A DNA stretch of 64,000 nucleotides from Cranoglanis bouderius (GCA_023630585.1 CM042566.1:8986754-9050753); one strand, 5' to 3'. Positions 32,198 through 47,100 are shown, counted from the first letter of the stretch. Notes: generated by a model from the letters alone, not told the origin. Program-made: numbers and translations.

Positions 32198-35100
32198 TTT
32201 GTGCACAGTGGCAAGGCTAAAGTCAGACCATGAGCAAACAGTTTATAATAGAAGTAAAACCCAAGAAATGATAAGCCTTTACTAGGAGTTTGAAATATGG
32301 AGCTACTTTTGTGCCAACGGTGTTAAACCCCTGCCCACAAACATATTTTTAACGGCCATATTTACTACCATTTTGCACCGTCACAAACTCTATTTTATCA
32401 CAAAAGTTCACTTAAGCTGGGTTGCCACGTTGAGATATTTTACACCGAATTGAGTTCGGTTTGAATCAATGTTGCGGTTGGAAAAGTGAAGTCGGTTCAT
32501 GCGCAAGAAAAAGAAGAGATATGTATCTTCCTCTTCTGGGATTGTGTCAAGTCTTTTTGTGTGGCTTTTCGGGTGGAAATATTGCTGAGACCTGGCAACC
32601 CTGCACACCAGTGAAAGCTTGACCAGAGAGCTAATGTTTCATTTAACTAGCCCTTTTTAACTTTGTTTCATTCTAATGCACAGCTTTTTTTTCGGTATAT
32701 GCTATTAAGCGTCTGGATCATTATTGAGTTTCAGCTGTATAATGTTAAATGTTTTAATCAATTGAAAGTGGAAACCCAAGACGCATAGCCTATTCAGGCA
32801 TTGCTTGTTTCGACTGTATCGTATTGAGACACCACTGTATAGAAGGTATCATATCAAATTAGAATTTTGTGTACCGTTACACCCTACCAATGAGCGATCA
32901 AAACCGATTTGAGAACATATTGCCTGTAAAGCCACGTTATTCAGAATTATTGGAAGAAATCAAAAACAGTTGGAGCCCCAAACCAAAAGCAGTTGGCCGC
33001 ATTTCGCTTTCTGTCCTCTGCTTCGTTTTCATCATTCAGTGGTGCTGGAATTTCAGTCTTCTTTGAATTCCAAATATATTCCAAATGTGCAATAGATGAA
33101 GGTCATGAACGTGTGTTTTGAAATTGGCAGAAATTGCCCAAAGCGGCTTTTGACACTGGGATGACCATGTTAAAGGGGAAAAACTGTAATTCCCATTTTT
33201 TGACCCCAGGTCAGAATTTTTGTATGAGGTGGTTGACTTCATGAACATACCATGTGCCCAAGAAAAAGAAATTCTTAAAATCTGAATTGTAGTTTATAGT
33301 TATTTACTGATAAATTACTATACCAGCTTCAGGCCATTAGAAAAAGGAGTGCTAATATTTAACATGAACACAGCTAAATGATAACTCGAGTTAAAATTAG
33401 GCAAAAACTACAACCACATATTTATATATTAAACTGTCCAGAGAACTTGTGCCCACTGTAGCCTCAAGATTCCTGTTCTTGGCTGAGAGGACTGGAACAG
33501 GAAGTGATCTAGGTTCACTGTTTTGTGTGTATAATCTTTTCTGCACAGCACAGTGAGTGTTCGCCCATCTGGCACAAGGTTCGACATGTTGTGCGTTCTG
33601 AGATGCTTTTCTGCTCAGCACGGTTGTAAAGAGTGATTATTTGAGTTATCATAGCCGTCCTGTCAGCTCGAACCAGTCTGGCCGTTCGACTCTGACATCT
33701 CTTATCAACATATCGTTTCCACACACAGAGCTCTCACTCAGTGGATGTTAGCGTGCTTAATCCCAGCAGATCAGCAGTTTCTGAAATACTCAAACTAGCC
33801 CGTCTAGCATTGCCAAACATGCCATGGTCAAAGTCACTGAGATCACATTTTTCCCCGTTCTAATGTTTAATGTGAACATTAACTTTTTTTTTTTTTTCTT
33901 TTTCTAAAATGTCCTGTTTCTATAATTCACCACAAAAACATCTGCATAACACTTTCTTACCCATTTCTCCAAGGGTGCCAATAATTCTGGAGCCGACTTA
34001 TTTTTTTTCCTGTCTTTTTCTAAAATTTGGTTGTTGGCAAACTTTTATTGGCGAGTTCTTTCACAACGTGGACAAATTCCAGTGAAATCTTGAGGGAGAC
34101 GTCTTCTGACTCGCAGCCATGAACCGTGGCAAGTCATATAATATGACACGACAATCTGAAGCTATAGCTGGCTACCTCTTAATACTTTTGGCACAAAATA
34201 AACTTCGTCATTGCAGAGAAACATTTTTTTCTGCTCAGCGATGTGCAATCTTTACACTGTACACTACCGAGTTAATTGTATCCTCAAATGACCCTATAAC
34301 ACAAAAATCCCCACGATTAGGTTTGGCTGTAGAGATCTATTTTATTGCCAGGTGTAAGCATTCCTACACATGTGAGGGGGTTGTGAGGAGTCCAAAAAAA
34401 TCCCCCTAGAGGAACAAGCTGCGGGATTTCACATTTTTAGGAGCACCAATATTATCGAAACACTTTTTTTTGGTTGTGTTTTCTCAAGTGGAATTATTAC
34501 ATGTAGTCAGTAAAGACCACAGTGGTGAGTTTCAGAGAGCTTTCTGGAAAAGAGGCTGGGGAGGAGTTGAGAGAACTTGAGGATGACTATGAGGGCCAAA
34601 AGCAGCAGAAACAAGGGCGCATTGGAGAAGGGCTTTAGATCAGGGCAAGCTGTAAAGCTGTTATTTCCTAGCCTGGGTAGAATTAAAGCCGTGCTGGAGC
34701 ACTGTGAAATCCACTCGGTTACTGAAAACTCAGAAGAATTGTGACACAGTGTTCAGTATTCCAAATGCATTTCCAAATAATGTAGACTAGAAGTGGGCGA
34801 TATGACAAAAATATCATATCACAGTTTTCAAAGACATTGCTACAATACATATCACGGTATGTATACAGGTGCATCTCAATAAATTAGAATGTCGTGGAAA
34901 AGTTCATTTATTTCAGTAATTCAACTCAAATTGTGAAACACGTGTATTAAATAAATTCAATGCACACAGACTGAAGTAGTTTAAGTCTTTGGTTCTTTTA
35001 ATTGTGATGATTTTGGCTCACATTTAACAAAAACCCACCAATTCACTATCTCAACAAATTAGAATATGGTGACATGCCAATCAGCTAATCAACTCAAAAC

Positions 35101-38100
35101 ACCTGCAAAGGTTTCCTGAGCCTTCAAAATGGTCTCTCAGTTTGGTTCACTAGGTAAGCCATAAACATTCATTGCCAAAGAAGCTGGCTGTTCACAGAGT
35201 GCTGTATCCAAGCATGTTAACAGAAAGTTGAGTGGAAGGAAAAATTGTGGAAGAAAAAGATGCACAGCCAACCGAGAGAACCGCAGCCTTATGAGGATTG
35301 TCAAGCAAAATCGATTCAAGAATTTGAGTGAACTTCACAAGGAATGGACTGAGGCTGGGGTCAAGGCATCAAGAGCCACCACACACAGACGTGTCAAGGA
35401 ATTTGGCTACAGTTGTCGTATTCCTCTTGTTAAGCCACTCCTGAACCACAGACAACGTCAGAGGCGTCTTACCTGGGCTAAGGAGAAGAAGAACTGGACT
35501 GTTGACCAGTGGTCCAAAGTCCTCTTTTCAGATGAGAGCAAGTTTTGTATTTCATTTGGAAACCAAGGTCCTAGAGTCTGGAGGAAGGGTGGAGAAGCTC
35601 ATAGCCCAAGTTGCTTGAAGTCCAGTGTTAAGTTTCCACAGTCTGTGATGATTTGGGGTGCAATGTCATCTGCTGGTGTTGGTCCATTGTGTTTTTTGAA
35701 AACCAAAGTCACTGCACCCGTTTACCAAGAAATTTTGGAGCACTTCATGCTTCCTTCTGCTGACCAGCTTTTTGAAGATGCTGATTTCATTTTCCAGCAG
35801 GATTTGGCACCTGCCCACACTGCCAAAAGCACCAAAAGTTGGTTAAATGACCATGGTGTTGGTGTGCTTGACTGGCCAGCAAACTCCCCACACCTGAACC
35901 CCATGGAGAATCTATGGGGTATTGTCAAGAGGAAAATGAGAAACAAGAGACCAAAAAATGCAGATGAGCTGAAGGCCACTGTCAAAGAAACCTGGGCTTC
36001 CATACCACCTCAGCAGTGCCACAAACTGATCACCTCCATGCCACGCCGAATTGAGGCAGCAATTAAAGCAAAAGGAGCCCCTACCAAGTATTGAGTACAT
36101 GTACAGTAAATGAACATACTTTCCAGAAGGCCAACAATTCACTAAAAATGTTTTTTTTTATTGGTCTTATGAAGTATTCTAATTTGTTGAGATAGTGAAT
36201 TGGTGGGTTTTTGTTAAATGTGAGCCAAAATCATCACAATTAAAAGAACCAAAGACTTAAACTACTTCAGTCTGTGTGCACTGAATTTATTTAATACACG
36301 AGTTTCACAATTTGAGTTGAATTACTGAAATAAATGAACTTTTCCACGACATTCTAATTTATTGAGATGCACCTGTATATTACTAAAAAAAATTCCCAGA
36401 AGTATAGTAGTGTTGCATGTAAAAAAAAAAACAAAAAAACAAGATATATAAAATATTGTAAACTTTTAAAGAGGAAGTGCCAGATTTGAAAGTCCCCATG
36501 AAGTGTGTTGAAACGCACAGCGTTATTTGATGTGTTGACGTAATTTTCACTCAAACAGGAAGTCAGGGAGGAACATACTGAGTGGCTCCTCCACCTTTTT
36601 AAATAGTCATTAGCTTACCTCACAGCCTGGGCTACAGGGGCGGTCACACTAGACTTTCAGCATGCAAAATTTCTTCGGAGACCACTGTGAATATGGGCAG
36701 CAATTGGATGACATCACGCACCAAGGCGTTGGGTTTTTAAAAAATAATTTTACAAATATTTGTTTCAATGTTAAAATATACCATCTGTTGCTGTATGCAG
36801 TGACACCGCAATCCAGGCAGCTTCTCTTTTGATGATTTTGATTTTATATTCTTTTAAAGCTGTGTTGTATAAAACAGGATGGTGCGACACCGCCATAATC
36901 AGTGCTTCCTCCATCTTGGATTTTCTAAAGAGGTCATGCCGTGATGATACGAATTCACAGGTCAGAGTTCACCAAACTTCAACTTTGGAACGCAGCGAAA
37001 TGCGAAACTTGACAGTGAGTACCATGGAAAAATGCATGTCACAAGGCCATGAGCTGGCCAGAATGAATTCCACTTCCTTCTTAATCAACTTACAGTTGGA
37101 AAACGGAATACAGCGCACGCGTTCGAACAGCCAAAGACACATTTACGACCCCTGCTTGCTGATATGATTCCTCTCACTCAACAAGGCCAACTTCGGCAAG
37201 GTGAAGTTTATAATGTTGGGGGCGGGACACTTCAGATTCTAGAGAGCACTTTATTGGACAGAAAATCTGATGAGAAGCTGAAGTGCAGAATGATGTCTTC
37301 AAAACTGTTGATCCGTATTGGTGGTAGAGAGAGACTGTACATTATAGCTAGCTTGTAGATAAGCTTAAGGCTAACATAAAAGCCACAAAACCTCAATTTT
37401 GATTTCATGTCCTTTCATGGGGACTGCTTCCTGTCAGTTTGTAATTATTAAAAAAAAAAAAAAACATCAAATCATTTAATAAAAATGGTATCATCATGGA
37501 CATTCTAAATTATCATTTGAGGGAATTTGTGGCCAGCATTTTGGTGGAAAACGCAATTATAGTTTTATAGTTTTATTGCCATTATTTCGAGTTGTGGCAA
37601 ATAAAATAATTGACGTTATTAATATCAATAATGTTTATTGTTAAACTTGTACGAAGACGTATAAGTATACAATGCAATACAATATCACATTGTAGCGCAT
37701 GATACAAAATTTTGAGTAGTGCTTCCTAAGTATATATAGCTCTAAAATTGTTGCGGAAACAAATAATAACAATTATTCTTCAAATTAAAAAAATCCTGTC
37801 CACTGTTTGTGCATTCTTCAACAAGAGGCAAATGAAGTAGTGATACAAAATGAAGGACCCAAGCATAACCCAGTGGGGCAATAATAAAGGAAGATAATCT
37901 TCATTTCCATGGTTAATATGAAGAAGTTTTCCTAGGGGACCTCATTTCCTCGAATACACTAGAGGGGCTGGTTAATTAGGTGACACTGAATGAGGTGAGA
38001 TAACTAAAACACGGAAACATACACAGTCTATGCTTCCAAGACTGGGAATGAGAACAAACGTGTCGGCCCTAATTATCATACACAGACATAACACAATGGG

Positions 38101-41100
38101 AATTTTGAGTGTCAGTTATAGTAGTTACCTCCTTGGGGGTTAAAAGTAATAAAATAAGAAGTTGTTACATTATAATAATGTATATTCTTATTATATTACT
38201 TTTAACCCCCAGTAATTAGAGTCATGCATTAGGAAAAGGCGTGTACAGATAATCAGCTATACACAATGAGAGGGGGAGGAGAGGAGGGTGCATCAGGAGG
38301 AAGCGTTTTTGGACAATATTTGCGCTCCTCGGATAATCAGAAGGCAGCTGATTTCTAAAGTGCGTTATATTTGGGCGATATCGGATGTGTCTGTCTCACA
38401 GAAGGCAATCTGTTAATTCTGTTCACCAGATAAGAGTGCCATATATGCTACAACTGCTGACAGAATTGCTGAGGAGAATTATTTTTTTTATCATGTAGTA
38501 TGATATTTCTAACAAAATTACAACAGTTATGATGATAAAACATTTCTCATGTCTAAAGCATAACCGGTAATTCTGGGTCATTCTTATCAGTTCCTTCTTA
38601 TACAGTGAAAGGTGATGTACAGCGGAGCTTGAAAGTTTGTGAACCCTTTAGAACTTTCTATATTTCTGCATAAATATGACCTAAAACATCATCAGATTTT
38701 CACACAAGTCCTAAACGAAGATAAAGAGAACCCAATTAAGCAAATGAGACAAAAATATTATACTTGGTCATTTATTTATTGAGGAAAATGATCCTATATT
38801 AGGTCACATTTATGCAGATATACATAAAATTCTAAAGGGTTCACAAACTTTTAAGCACCACTGTATGCAGGTGTTAGGGTTGTAACGTCATAATGGTTGA
38901 ACATTTATTCAAGGTGTGTGATCAGACAATTACCTCACCGTTGACTTTTTGAAAATACTAATTAAAACGCATTAAAATGCACAGTGGATGCGGACTGCAC
39001 TGAAAACCCTTTGTCTGTGTGAGATTTAATGGAAACGTTGTTCTCAAAGATGTCTGTCGAAGAAAGCTTTTGGTTATATATACAAGGAAGTGCAAAGATT
39101 TTCACCACCACCTTTTTTAAATTATTAGTTAATACTGTGACACTGTGAAACAGTGTGTTATATTTTTAGACTAGCTTATCATGTGAATAATTTCAAACCA
39201 TATCACCCCTAGTGTTTGTGTTAGTCATAATAGTCCAGGAATCGAGTGCATACGGATCCTTCTGTATTTACTGTTACGGTAAACTGACCTTAAACATCAG
39301 AAGTCGTAAAGAGAAAGGCAAAGATGATTGATGGGTGGGTGCATGGATTTAATACAAGATCGGTTTTATTGGCCAACAAGCCTCACTTACAAGGAATTTG
39401 ACTTGGCAGTTGCTCAGAATATGAAAGAAGCTTAAGTGGTGTAACCGTCTGAGGCTTTGCTGGACATTGTGAGAGAGTTTAAATTCAGATGATGCCTCAG
39501 CCATGACCGGCGGTCTGGCAGCATAATTGGTCCAGTTGTCTGGGTGGAACTAAATAATTGGGTGGTAGTCGTCAAGAAAACTGGGTTTGTTTGGGTTTGT
39601 ACAAGTATTGCATGTTTAGTAAGCATTAACGTGAAAATTCAAAGCTGGTCTTTCAGAACATAGTGTTATGGACACCAATATGAAATAATATGCTGAATAA
39701 AATACGCTCCAAAAATGTTTGGTTTAAATTATATAGTTCATCATTTCCAAAAGAATAATTCACTCCCAGAGCCGGTTTTCGCTCTACATGATTTGTACGT
39801 TACATCATGTCTTTCCAACTATCCAATGCTAGGGAAGAAATGGTTGGAGTTTGTTTATTTATTTCAAAGATGATAGAATTTTCAAAGATCGTGGAAGTTC
39901 TTGGTTATGTGACAGTGTTTTACCAATTTGGGGCTGTTCACCACCGGACTGTCTTGATACCAGTCTGATTCTGTCTTTATACACAGTCAGGCATCTCCAT
40001 CAGTGCGAGTAAATAATATAATTTTTGTCTAGTATCTTAATATTTAACTAACCCTAAGTCTTTAGCTATAAGACTAGCATTCAGATGCCCCCTGGTGATG
40101 ACCTTGCGTCTCTACGTGGCCATCAGCGCCACTGCCAGTCTAAATGTGAAAACGTGAGATCTTTGAAGACGAGGATCTTGTAATGGCAGTAATGAGAAAT
40201 CCTCCACAGTTGAAAAATATTATATTTAGCTAGTTCACTAAGATACTGGTAGGGGTGTGATTTATCTTGAATGCTGTTGGCTATTGTGTAAATTAGTCAA
40301 GCACTTCAACATGCTGGTACTCTCAAGTGGCGCAACAGAAAAGCGTTTGCCCCATCACTGCGAGACCATGAGTTCGAATACTGATGAAGCCATCCGTGGC
40401 CAAGAACGATCTTCAATCACAGCAATACTAGCCAGTCGTGGTCATCTGTGAGCTCATGTATGCAGAAGAGGGTAGATAGCACTTTCCTCCAAGTGTGTTT
40501 ACGCTGCCCTGTAACACAGCATGAGCAGAAGTGGTTGGTTGGCTTCAACCTCCCTGATTGGTAGCGGTCGTGTGATAGGGGAGAGTTAGCTGGTGGGTGG
40601 GAATTGGCAAGTGACCAAATTGGGGAGAAAATGGTGTGGTAAATAATAATAATAATAATAAAATGACATAAGCCAATTTCTCATCCAAGTTGTGAATTTC
40701 AACTTCTGCAAAAAAAATTGGAATATTTGTGAAGAAAGCACCGTTTACATTCCACGTGTTCAAGAGAACAAAATCGTCACTTCTGGGGAAACTGGTGCAA
40801 AGTATCAATACAAATGGATGTTGTTGCAACCGGGGAAGCCACTGTGTCTCTTTTTTCCAATATAATATATTACTTCCAATATAATATGTTATATTTCCAA
40901 TATAATATATTACTTGTGCTCAGAATTCAGAGCACGCGGACGAAACGCTATCACAAGCCTCATGTTATCTTGCGATCAGAGGCGGATGCCTGATATTTGG
41001 GAACAGAATCGTGTGAGGTAATTATTCGATGACAGACTTCGGCTCGGGCATTTAAGAATGGAAAAAACAACAACATTTGAGATGCTGTGCAACCGACAGA

Positions 41101-44100
41101 AATATGCATTGCTATTGCGCTGTATAAGTTGGCCACATGCACTGAATATCCAATCACGTCAGCCAATTATCCAAATACATGATTTGTTGAGGCAGAGTCA
41201 CATGACTTTTTTGATGCGCATCAAGGAATTTATTCGGTAAATGTGTTTCCATCGTAGTTTAAGCGCATATCTTCTTATGGAATAAAAAAAAATTATCCAC
41301 CTCAATTGAGTACATACATTTTTTTTTTGTTCATTTAGTTTTTTATGCGATATCACAAAATTCGCATAAAAGTACCTGGATGGAAACGTGGCTATACCCC
41401 TCTCAATTCATTTCATGAGGACATGTATATAAGACAGTATGTTTATTTTAGTAAGTATCGTATTGTAGTAAGTAATGTATTTATAATATGAGCACAATTC
41501 TATTTATAGTTAATAGTCTTGGTACAAAAAGTCTGGATTTTTTAAATGCAAGCAAGCAAACATTTACAATCCTTCAAGCAATAAAATGTATCATTGATCA
41601 TGTAGTCAGTTTTTAATAATGTACAGTTTGGATAAAAGGTGGGCAATTCTCGTGATATGGAAATTCAAGAGTACGACATGTCCCGATCGTAGTTTAAAGT
41701 ATGTGCAGGATGCCGAAAGCACAGCGTATTGAAGGCAATTGCACTAGTCTGTGATTAATAGCTGTCTAGTGCTACATCAAGTAGCACAGTCTTATAAGAT
41801 GTAATAGCTGTAATAGTAGGGAGTTAAAGAGGGAGGTGAAAGATGTGGAGATATAAGAGAGGAAGTGAGGCTGTTAGAGGTGCATTATTATAGTCAACTC
41901 TAATCTCTCAGCCAGACATTTAGGGTTTGGCCACTGCTAGACGAACTGCCGAGGATCATGTTCATTCCTCTGTCCCAGTTTCAGCGGGGTTGGGAGTGGC
42001 TGCTTGAGCCATAGACATTATGTTTCTGTTGCCAGGACATTTTTTTCTAATGCCAGAAAATGCTCTGAGGAAAGCATTGTTGCATACACGTAGTGTATTC
42101 TGTATAGTGTGTTCTGGCCCAGTATGTATGGTCTGTGGTGTACTACATAATATTCCTCTCAGTAGTATGCAGTACAATAGGCAGAATGTGAGAATTATTG
42201 TGTAATAATGTGGTACATTACAGTCATGTGACTACCTGTCCAACAAATTTACTTGTGGATGCAGCTGCCTCAGTATTTTTGGTTGGTTAAAGCCAAATAT
42301 GATGCTAAGTGGTTTACAAAGGCTTTAGCCCTAATTGGAGAACAGAGGTGCTGTGTACATACAGTGAATCACCACACACTCGCCTTAACCTGTGTTGTGT
42401 TGTTGACGTAAACGGCCAATAAAAAAGAATGAACGGTTGCACAAAGTGCAAGAAACCTAAAACTTACACCAACCCTCTAGTCGGTGCGATTTTGCTCGGA
42501 GGATTTCTTCAGGTGTTGACTTGGCCTCCAGATTCCCCAGCTCTCAATCCAATCGAGCATCCGTGGGATGTGCTGGACAAACAAGTCCGGTCTATGGAGG
42601 CATCAACTCACAACCTACAGGACTTAAATGATCTGCTGCTAACGTCTTGGTGACAGATACCACAGCACACCTTCAGAGGTCTTGTGGAGTTCATGCCTCG
42701 ACCGGTCAGAGCTGTTTTGGCGGCACAAGGGGGACCTACTATTAGGTATTAATACTACTATTACTACTATTAGGCAGATTGTGTTCATGGTATGGCTGAT
42801 CGTGTATGTATATAGGATGTCACTGCAGAATAGACCACCGCTTAGCATCATTTAGCCACTGACAGCACACCAAGCCATACGGATCTAGAGTTACACCATT
42901 TGATACTGTTAGTTTAGCTGAACAGCACTTCCTGTCTTTTAGTGACAATCCATAATAATAATAAACATTTTAGCTAATGTCAGTCCAATTCCTAAAGAAA
43001 CTTCTTGATAGATTCTTCAGTCAGATTATAACCAAGTAGTATCAGGTTGGGTCTTTTTGCATGCAGGTTGCATGCACATCTCTTTTTTTTGTTTACAAAC
43101 ACCAAAGGGGTCTATAGACCTGAAACCTGCACGCCACCCCTCCCCCACACGAACATATCGCATCATCAGTCTGTCATGTCTAGGATATGATTGGACGATG
43201 CCTCATTTCACACAATTTACCAAACCTACTGATATGTGGTTATGATTTGATTTGATTTGATTTATGTCATGGTTCTTCCTGTGCACCTGGATACATGTGT
43301 CTCTCTATCTCTATCCACACCACACACACACACACACACACACGTGCTTTTGTGGCCTCTGCACTGAAACAGGTGTGGTCCAAAGAAAGAGAGAGAGACT
43401 AACATTCCATCCATCTTCCATCACACACGTGCACTACTGTTTGTGTGTGTGAGAGCGTGGATGTGATTAAAGTTTTGATTCATAATGCATGAACAGCGCC
43501 ATGATTGTTATACACACTTCTATTATTAATACATCACGCGCATCGGCTCAGTCAGTCTCCTTGACAGTGGTTTCCAGGACAACACGGGTCATTCAAGGTC
43601 AACACCTATTTAGGGAGCAGCTGAGGAGGGGGAAGGGGCGGAAGTGTGTGTGTGTGAGAGTCTGTTTAGTCCAAGTTAAATTGGGTGTGTGTGTAAATTG
43701 ACCTGAGTGTTGCTGCTTCATTTGCTGTGCTGTAGTAGAGCTGTGTAACCCTGTTAAATAAAAATGCTGAGTAATTTAATAATTATGTTATTTCTGTTTA
43801 AATAGAAATAGTTGGTTTTTCGGTTAAATTCATGGACATAACGCTAAATTCAGATTTAAAACTGTGACTTTTTCTGTACTTGTATTAAAAGCAGATTTAG
43901 AGAATGATATGTATGAGCTCAGTCTGTGATGTGTATGATATACAGGTGCATCTCAATAAATTAGAATGTCGTGGAAAAGTTCGTTTATTTCAGTAATTCA
44001 ACTCAAATTGTGAAACCCGTGTATTAAATAAATTCAATGCCACAGACTGAAGTAGTTTAAGTCTTTGGTTCTTTTAATTGTGATGATTTTGGCTCACATT

Positions 44101-47100
44101 TAACAAAAACCCACCAATTCACTATCTCAACAAATTAGAATATGGTGACATGCCAATCAGCTAATCAACTCAAAACACCTGCAAAGGTTTCCTGAGCCTT
44201 CAAAATGGTCTCTCAGTTTGGTTCACTAGGTAAGCCACAAACATTCATTGCCAAAGAAGCTGGCTGTTCACAGAGTGCTGTATCCAAGCATGTTAACAGA
44301 AAGTTGAGTGGAAGGAAAAAGTGTGGAAGAAAAAGATGCACAACCAACCGAGAGAACCGCAGCCTTATGAGGATTGTCAAGCAAAATCGATTCAAGAATT
44401 TGAGTGAACTTCACAAGGAATGGACTGAAGCTGGGGTCAAGGCATTAAGAGACACCACACACAGACGTGTCAAGGAATTTGGCTACGGTTGTCGTATTCC
44501 TCTTGTTAAGCCACTCCTGAACCACAGACAACGTCAGAGGCGTCTTACCTGGGCTAAGGAGAAGAAGAACTGGACTGTTGACCAGTGGTCCAAAGTCCTC
44601 TTTTCAGATGAGAGCAAGTTTTGTATTTCATTTGGAAACCAAGGTCCTAGAGTCTGGAGGAAGGGTGGAGAAGCTCATAGCCCAAGTTGCTTGAAGTCCA
44701 GTGTTAAGTTTCCACAGTCTGTGATGATTTGGGGTGCAATGTCATCTGCTGGTGTTGGTCCATTGTGTTTTTTGAAAACCAAAGTCACTGCACCTGTTTA
44801 CCAAGAAATTTTGGAGCACTTCATGCTTCCTTCTGCTGACCAGCTTTTTGAAGATGCTGATTTCATTTTCCAGCAGGATTTGGCACCTGCCCACACTGCC
44901 AAAAGCACCAAAAGTTGGTTAAATGACCATGGTGTTGGTGTGCTTGACTGGCCAGCAAACTCACCACACCTGAACCCCATAGAGAATCTATGGGGTATTG
45001 TCAAGAGGAAAATGAGAAACAAGAGACCAAAAAATGCAGATGAGCTGAAGGCCACTGTCAAAGAAACCTGGGCTTCCATACCACCTCAGCAGTGCCACAA
45101 ACTGATCACCTCCATGCCACGCCGAATTGAGGCAGCAATTAAAGCAAAAGGAGCCCCTACCAAGTATTGAGTACATGTACAGTAAATGAACATACTTTCC
45201 AGAAGGCCAACAATTCACTAAAATGTTTTTTTTAATGGTCTTATGAAGTATTCAAATTTGTTGAGATAGTGAATTGGTGGGTTTTTGTTAAATGTGAGCC
45301 AAAATCATCACAATTAAAAGAACCAAAGACTTAAACTACTTCAGTCTGTGGCATTGAATTTATTTAATACACGAGTTTCACAATTTGAGTTGAATTACTG
45401 AAATAAATTAACTTTTCCACGACATTCTAATTTATTGAGATGCACCTGTAAACTCCTGAAGCAGTCACCACTGAACCACAGAACCTGAGTGCTAGTCTCA
45501 TCATGCTACACACATTGTACTCGCAGTTAACCAGGCAGCTGGCTGTTTGGGATGACAGGAGGACGTTTGCTTGGACATGAAGCAACATATAAATCATTTT
45601 AAAGCTCTACATTGTTTTTATTCAAAGATACATCAAGTTTTTGTTATTAATGAATTCTGTTTCTCTCCTGTTTCTCTTCTTTCTCTTCTCTTCTGTTTTT
45701 CTTCTCTTTCTCTTCTCTCCTGTTTCTCTTCTCTTCTGTTTCTCTTCTCTTCTGTTTTTCTTCTCTTTCTCTTCTCTCCTGTTTCTCTTCTCTTCTGTTT
45801 CTCTTCTCTTTCTCTTCTCTTCTCTTTCTCTTCTCTTCTGTTTCTCTTCTCTCCTGTTTCTCTTCTCTTCTGTTTCTCTTCTCTTCTGTTTTTCTTCTCT
45901 TCTGTTTTTCTTCTCTTCTGTTTTTCTTCTCTTTCTCTTCTCTTCTGTTTCTCTTCTCTTCTGTTTCTCTTCTCTTCTGTTTCTCTTCTCTTTCTCTTCT
46001 TTTCTGTTTCTCTTCTCTTCTGTTTCTCTCCTGTTTCTCTTCTCTTCTGTTTCTCTTCTCTTGTTTCTCTCATCTTCTGCGTTTTCTTCTCTGTTTTCTT
46101 ATCACCTGATTTCTTCTCTTTTACATCTCTTCTCTTTTCTTTCTCTTCTCTTCTCTCTTTCTTGAATTATCATAACAGGGTTGTGAAGGAAGAGATATCA
46201 GACGATAACGCCAAATTGCCATGTTTCAACGGCCGTGTAGTGTCATGGGTGAGTGAATGTTCTTCATGTGATGCCACACACACACAAACACATACACACT
46301 CTCTATCTCTCTCTTTCAGCGAACCAGCAAACCTTTGTACTAACTGAGCAGGGTTTCCACTGGTTTGCGAGCTGAACCATTACGTAATTGGATGTGGAAT
46401 GCACGGCATAAAATGATAACAACTGTAAAGGATTATACAAATTGTATTTCTGGCTTTGAGAACATATTTTACCATCCAGAGTAAAAATCTATTAGCTTTT
46501 ACAGACATAAACCATGATTACATGTACGGTATTAAAACTGATGTTTTTCATTGTGTTCTGCTGTTTATTCTGAGTGTGTAACTGTTTAAAATCTGTTTTA
46601 AATCTGAATAAAATAAATAGTTTTTCCTTGTTAGCTCATGTCCTTGCTCGGTTTGTGCACAATTCAGCTGTACTAATCACTTAAAAGACAAAATCCTTCT
46701 TTATCCATCATCACCTCTGTTCCTGGCTGCATGTACAGGCCTAAATATGCACAGATGCATTGATGTCAGTGATGTCCTCACTTCTGGGACAAAATTTTCA
46801 TCTTCCTGCACTAGCAAGATTTCATCTGCCTCGTGTAATAAGCCTCGTGTCACAATTATAACAAATCATTTTCAAAAACCTCTGCACCGTTCATGTGTTC
46901 TTTGAATAGCGGTCATTGTGATGAGTTTTTGGTTTCCGAATTGTTTTGGCGGTTCAAATCCCATCCTGGTTTTTTTGGAAATGAAAGTTTCTAACTGATT
47001 TTTATTCACTATTTAATGGTTTGGCTGGTTAACCTGTGTTATATAACAGAGCAGTGGAATTCCCAGTACCCAGTCGTTTAGATTTATCATTTCATCATGT

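Larger units (their letters stand above)
18036..46178 (+). other. dvl3: DVL3 intron 1 (about 28.1 kb)
   Basis: Very large first intron filled with transposons, SINEs and microsatellites, listed separately. Stretches without assigned features (for example 18,050-19,160, 23,000-24,370, 27,100-28,200, 39,000-40,280 and 40,900-42,400) hold AT-rich sequence with only short, unsupported ORFs. No nested gene was found on either strand other than transposase. Confidence 0.85.

Noticed and set aside
32869..33066. 65-aa ORF with FENILPVKPRYSELLEEIK
   Set aside because: Looked protein-like at first, but it is short, unlinked to any exon frame and matches no family I know.
45571..46347. 258-aa and overlapping Ser/Leu/Phe or Arg/Glu ORFs
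   Set aside because: Simple-repeat translations of the TTCTC array. The only real coding part is DVL3 exon 2.
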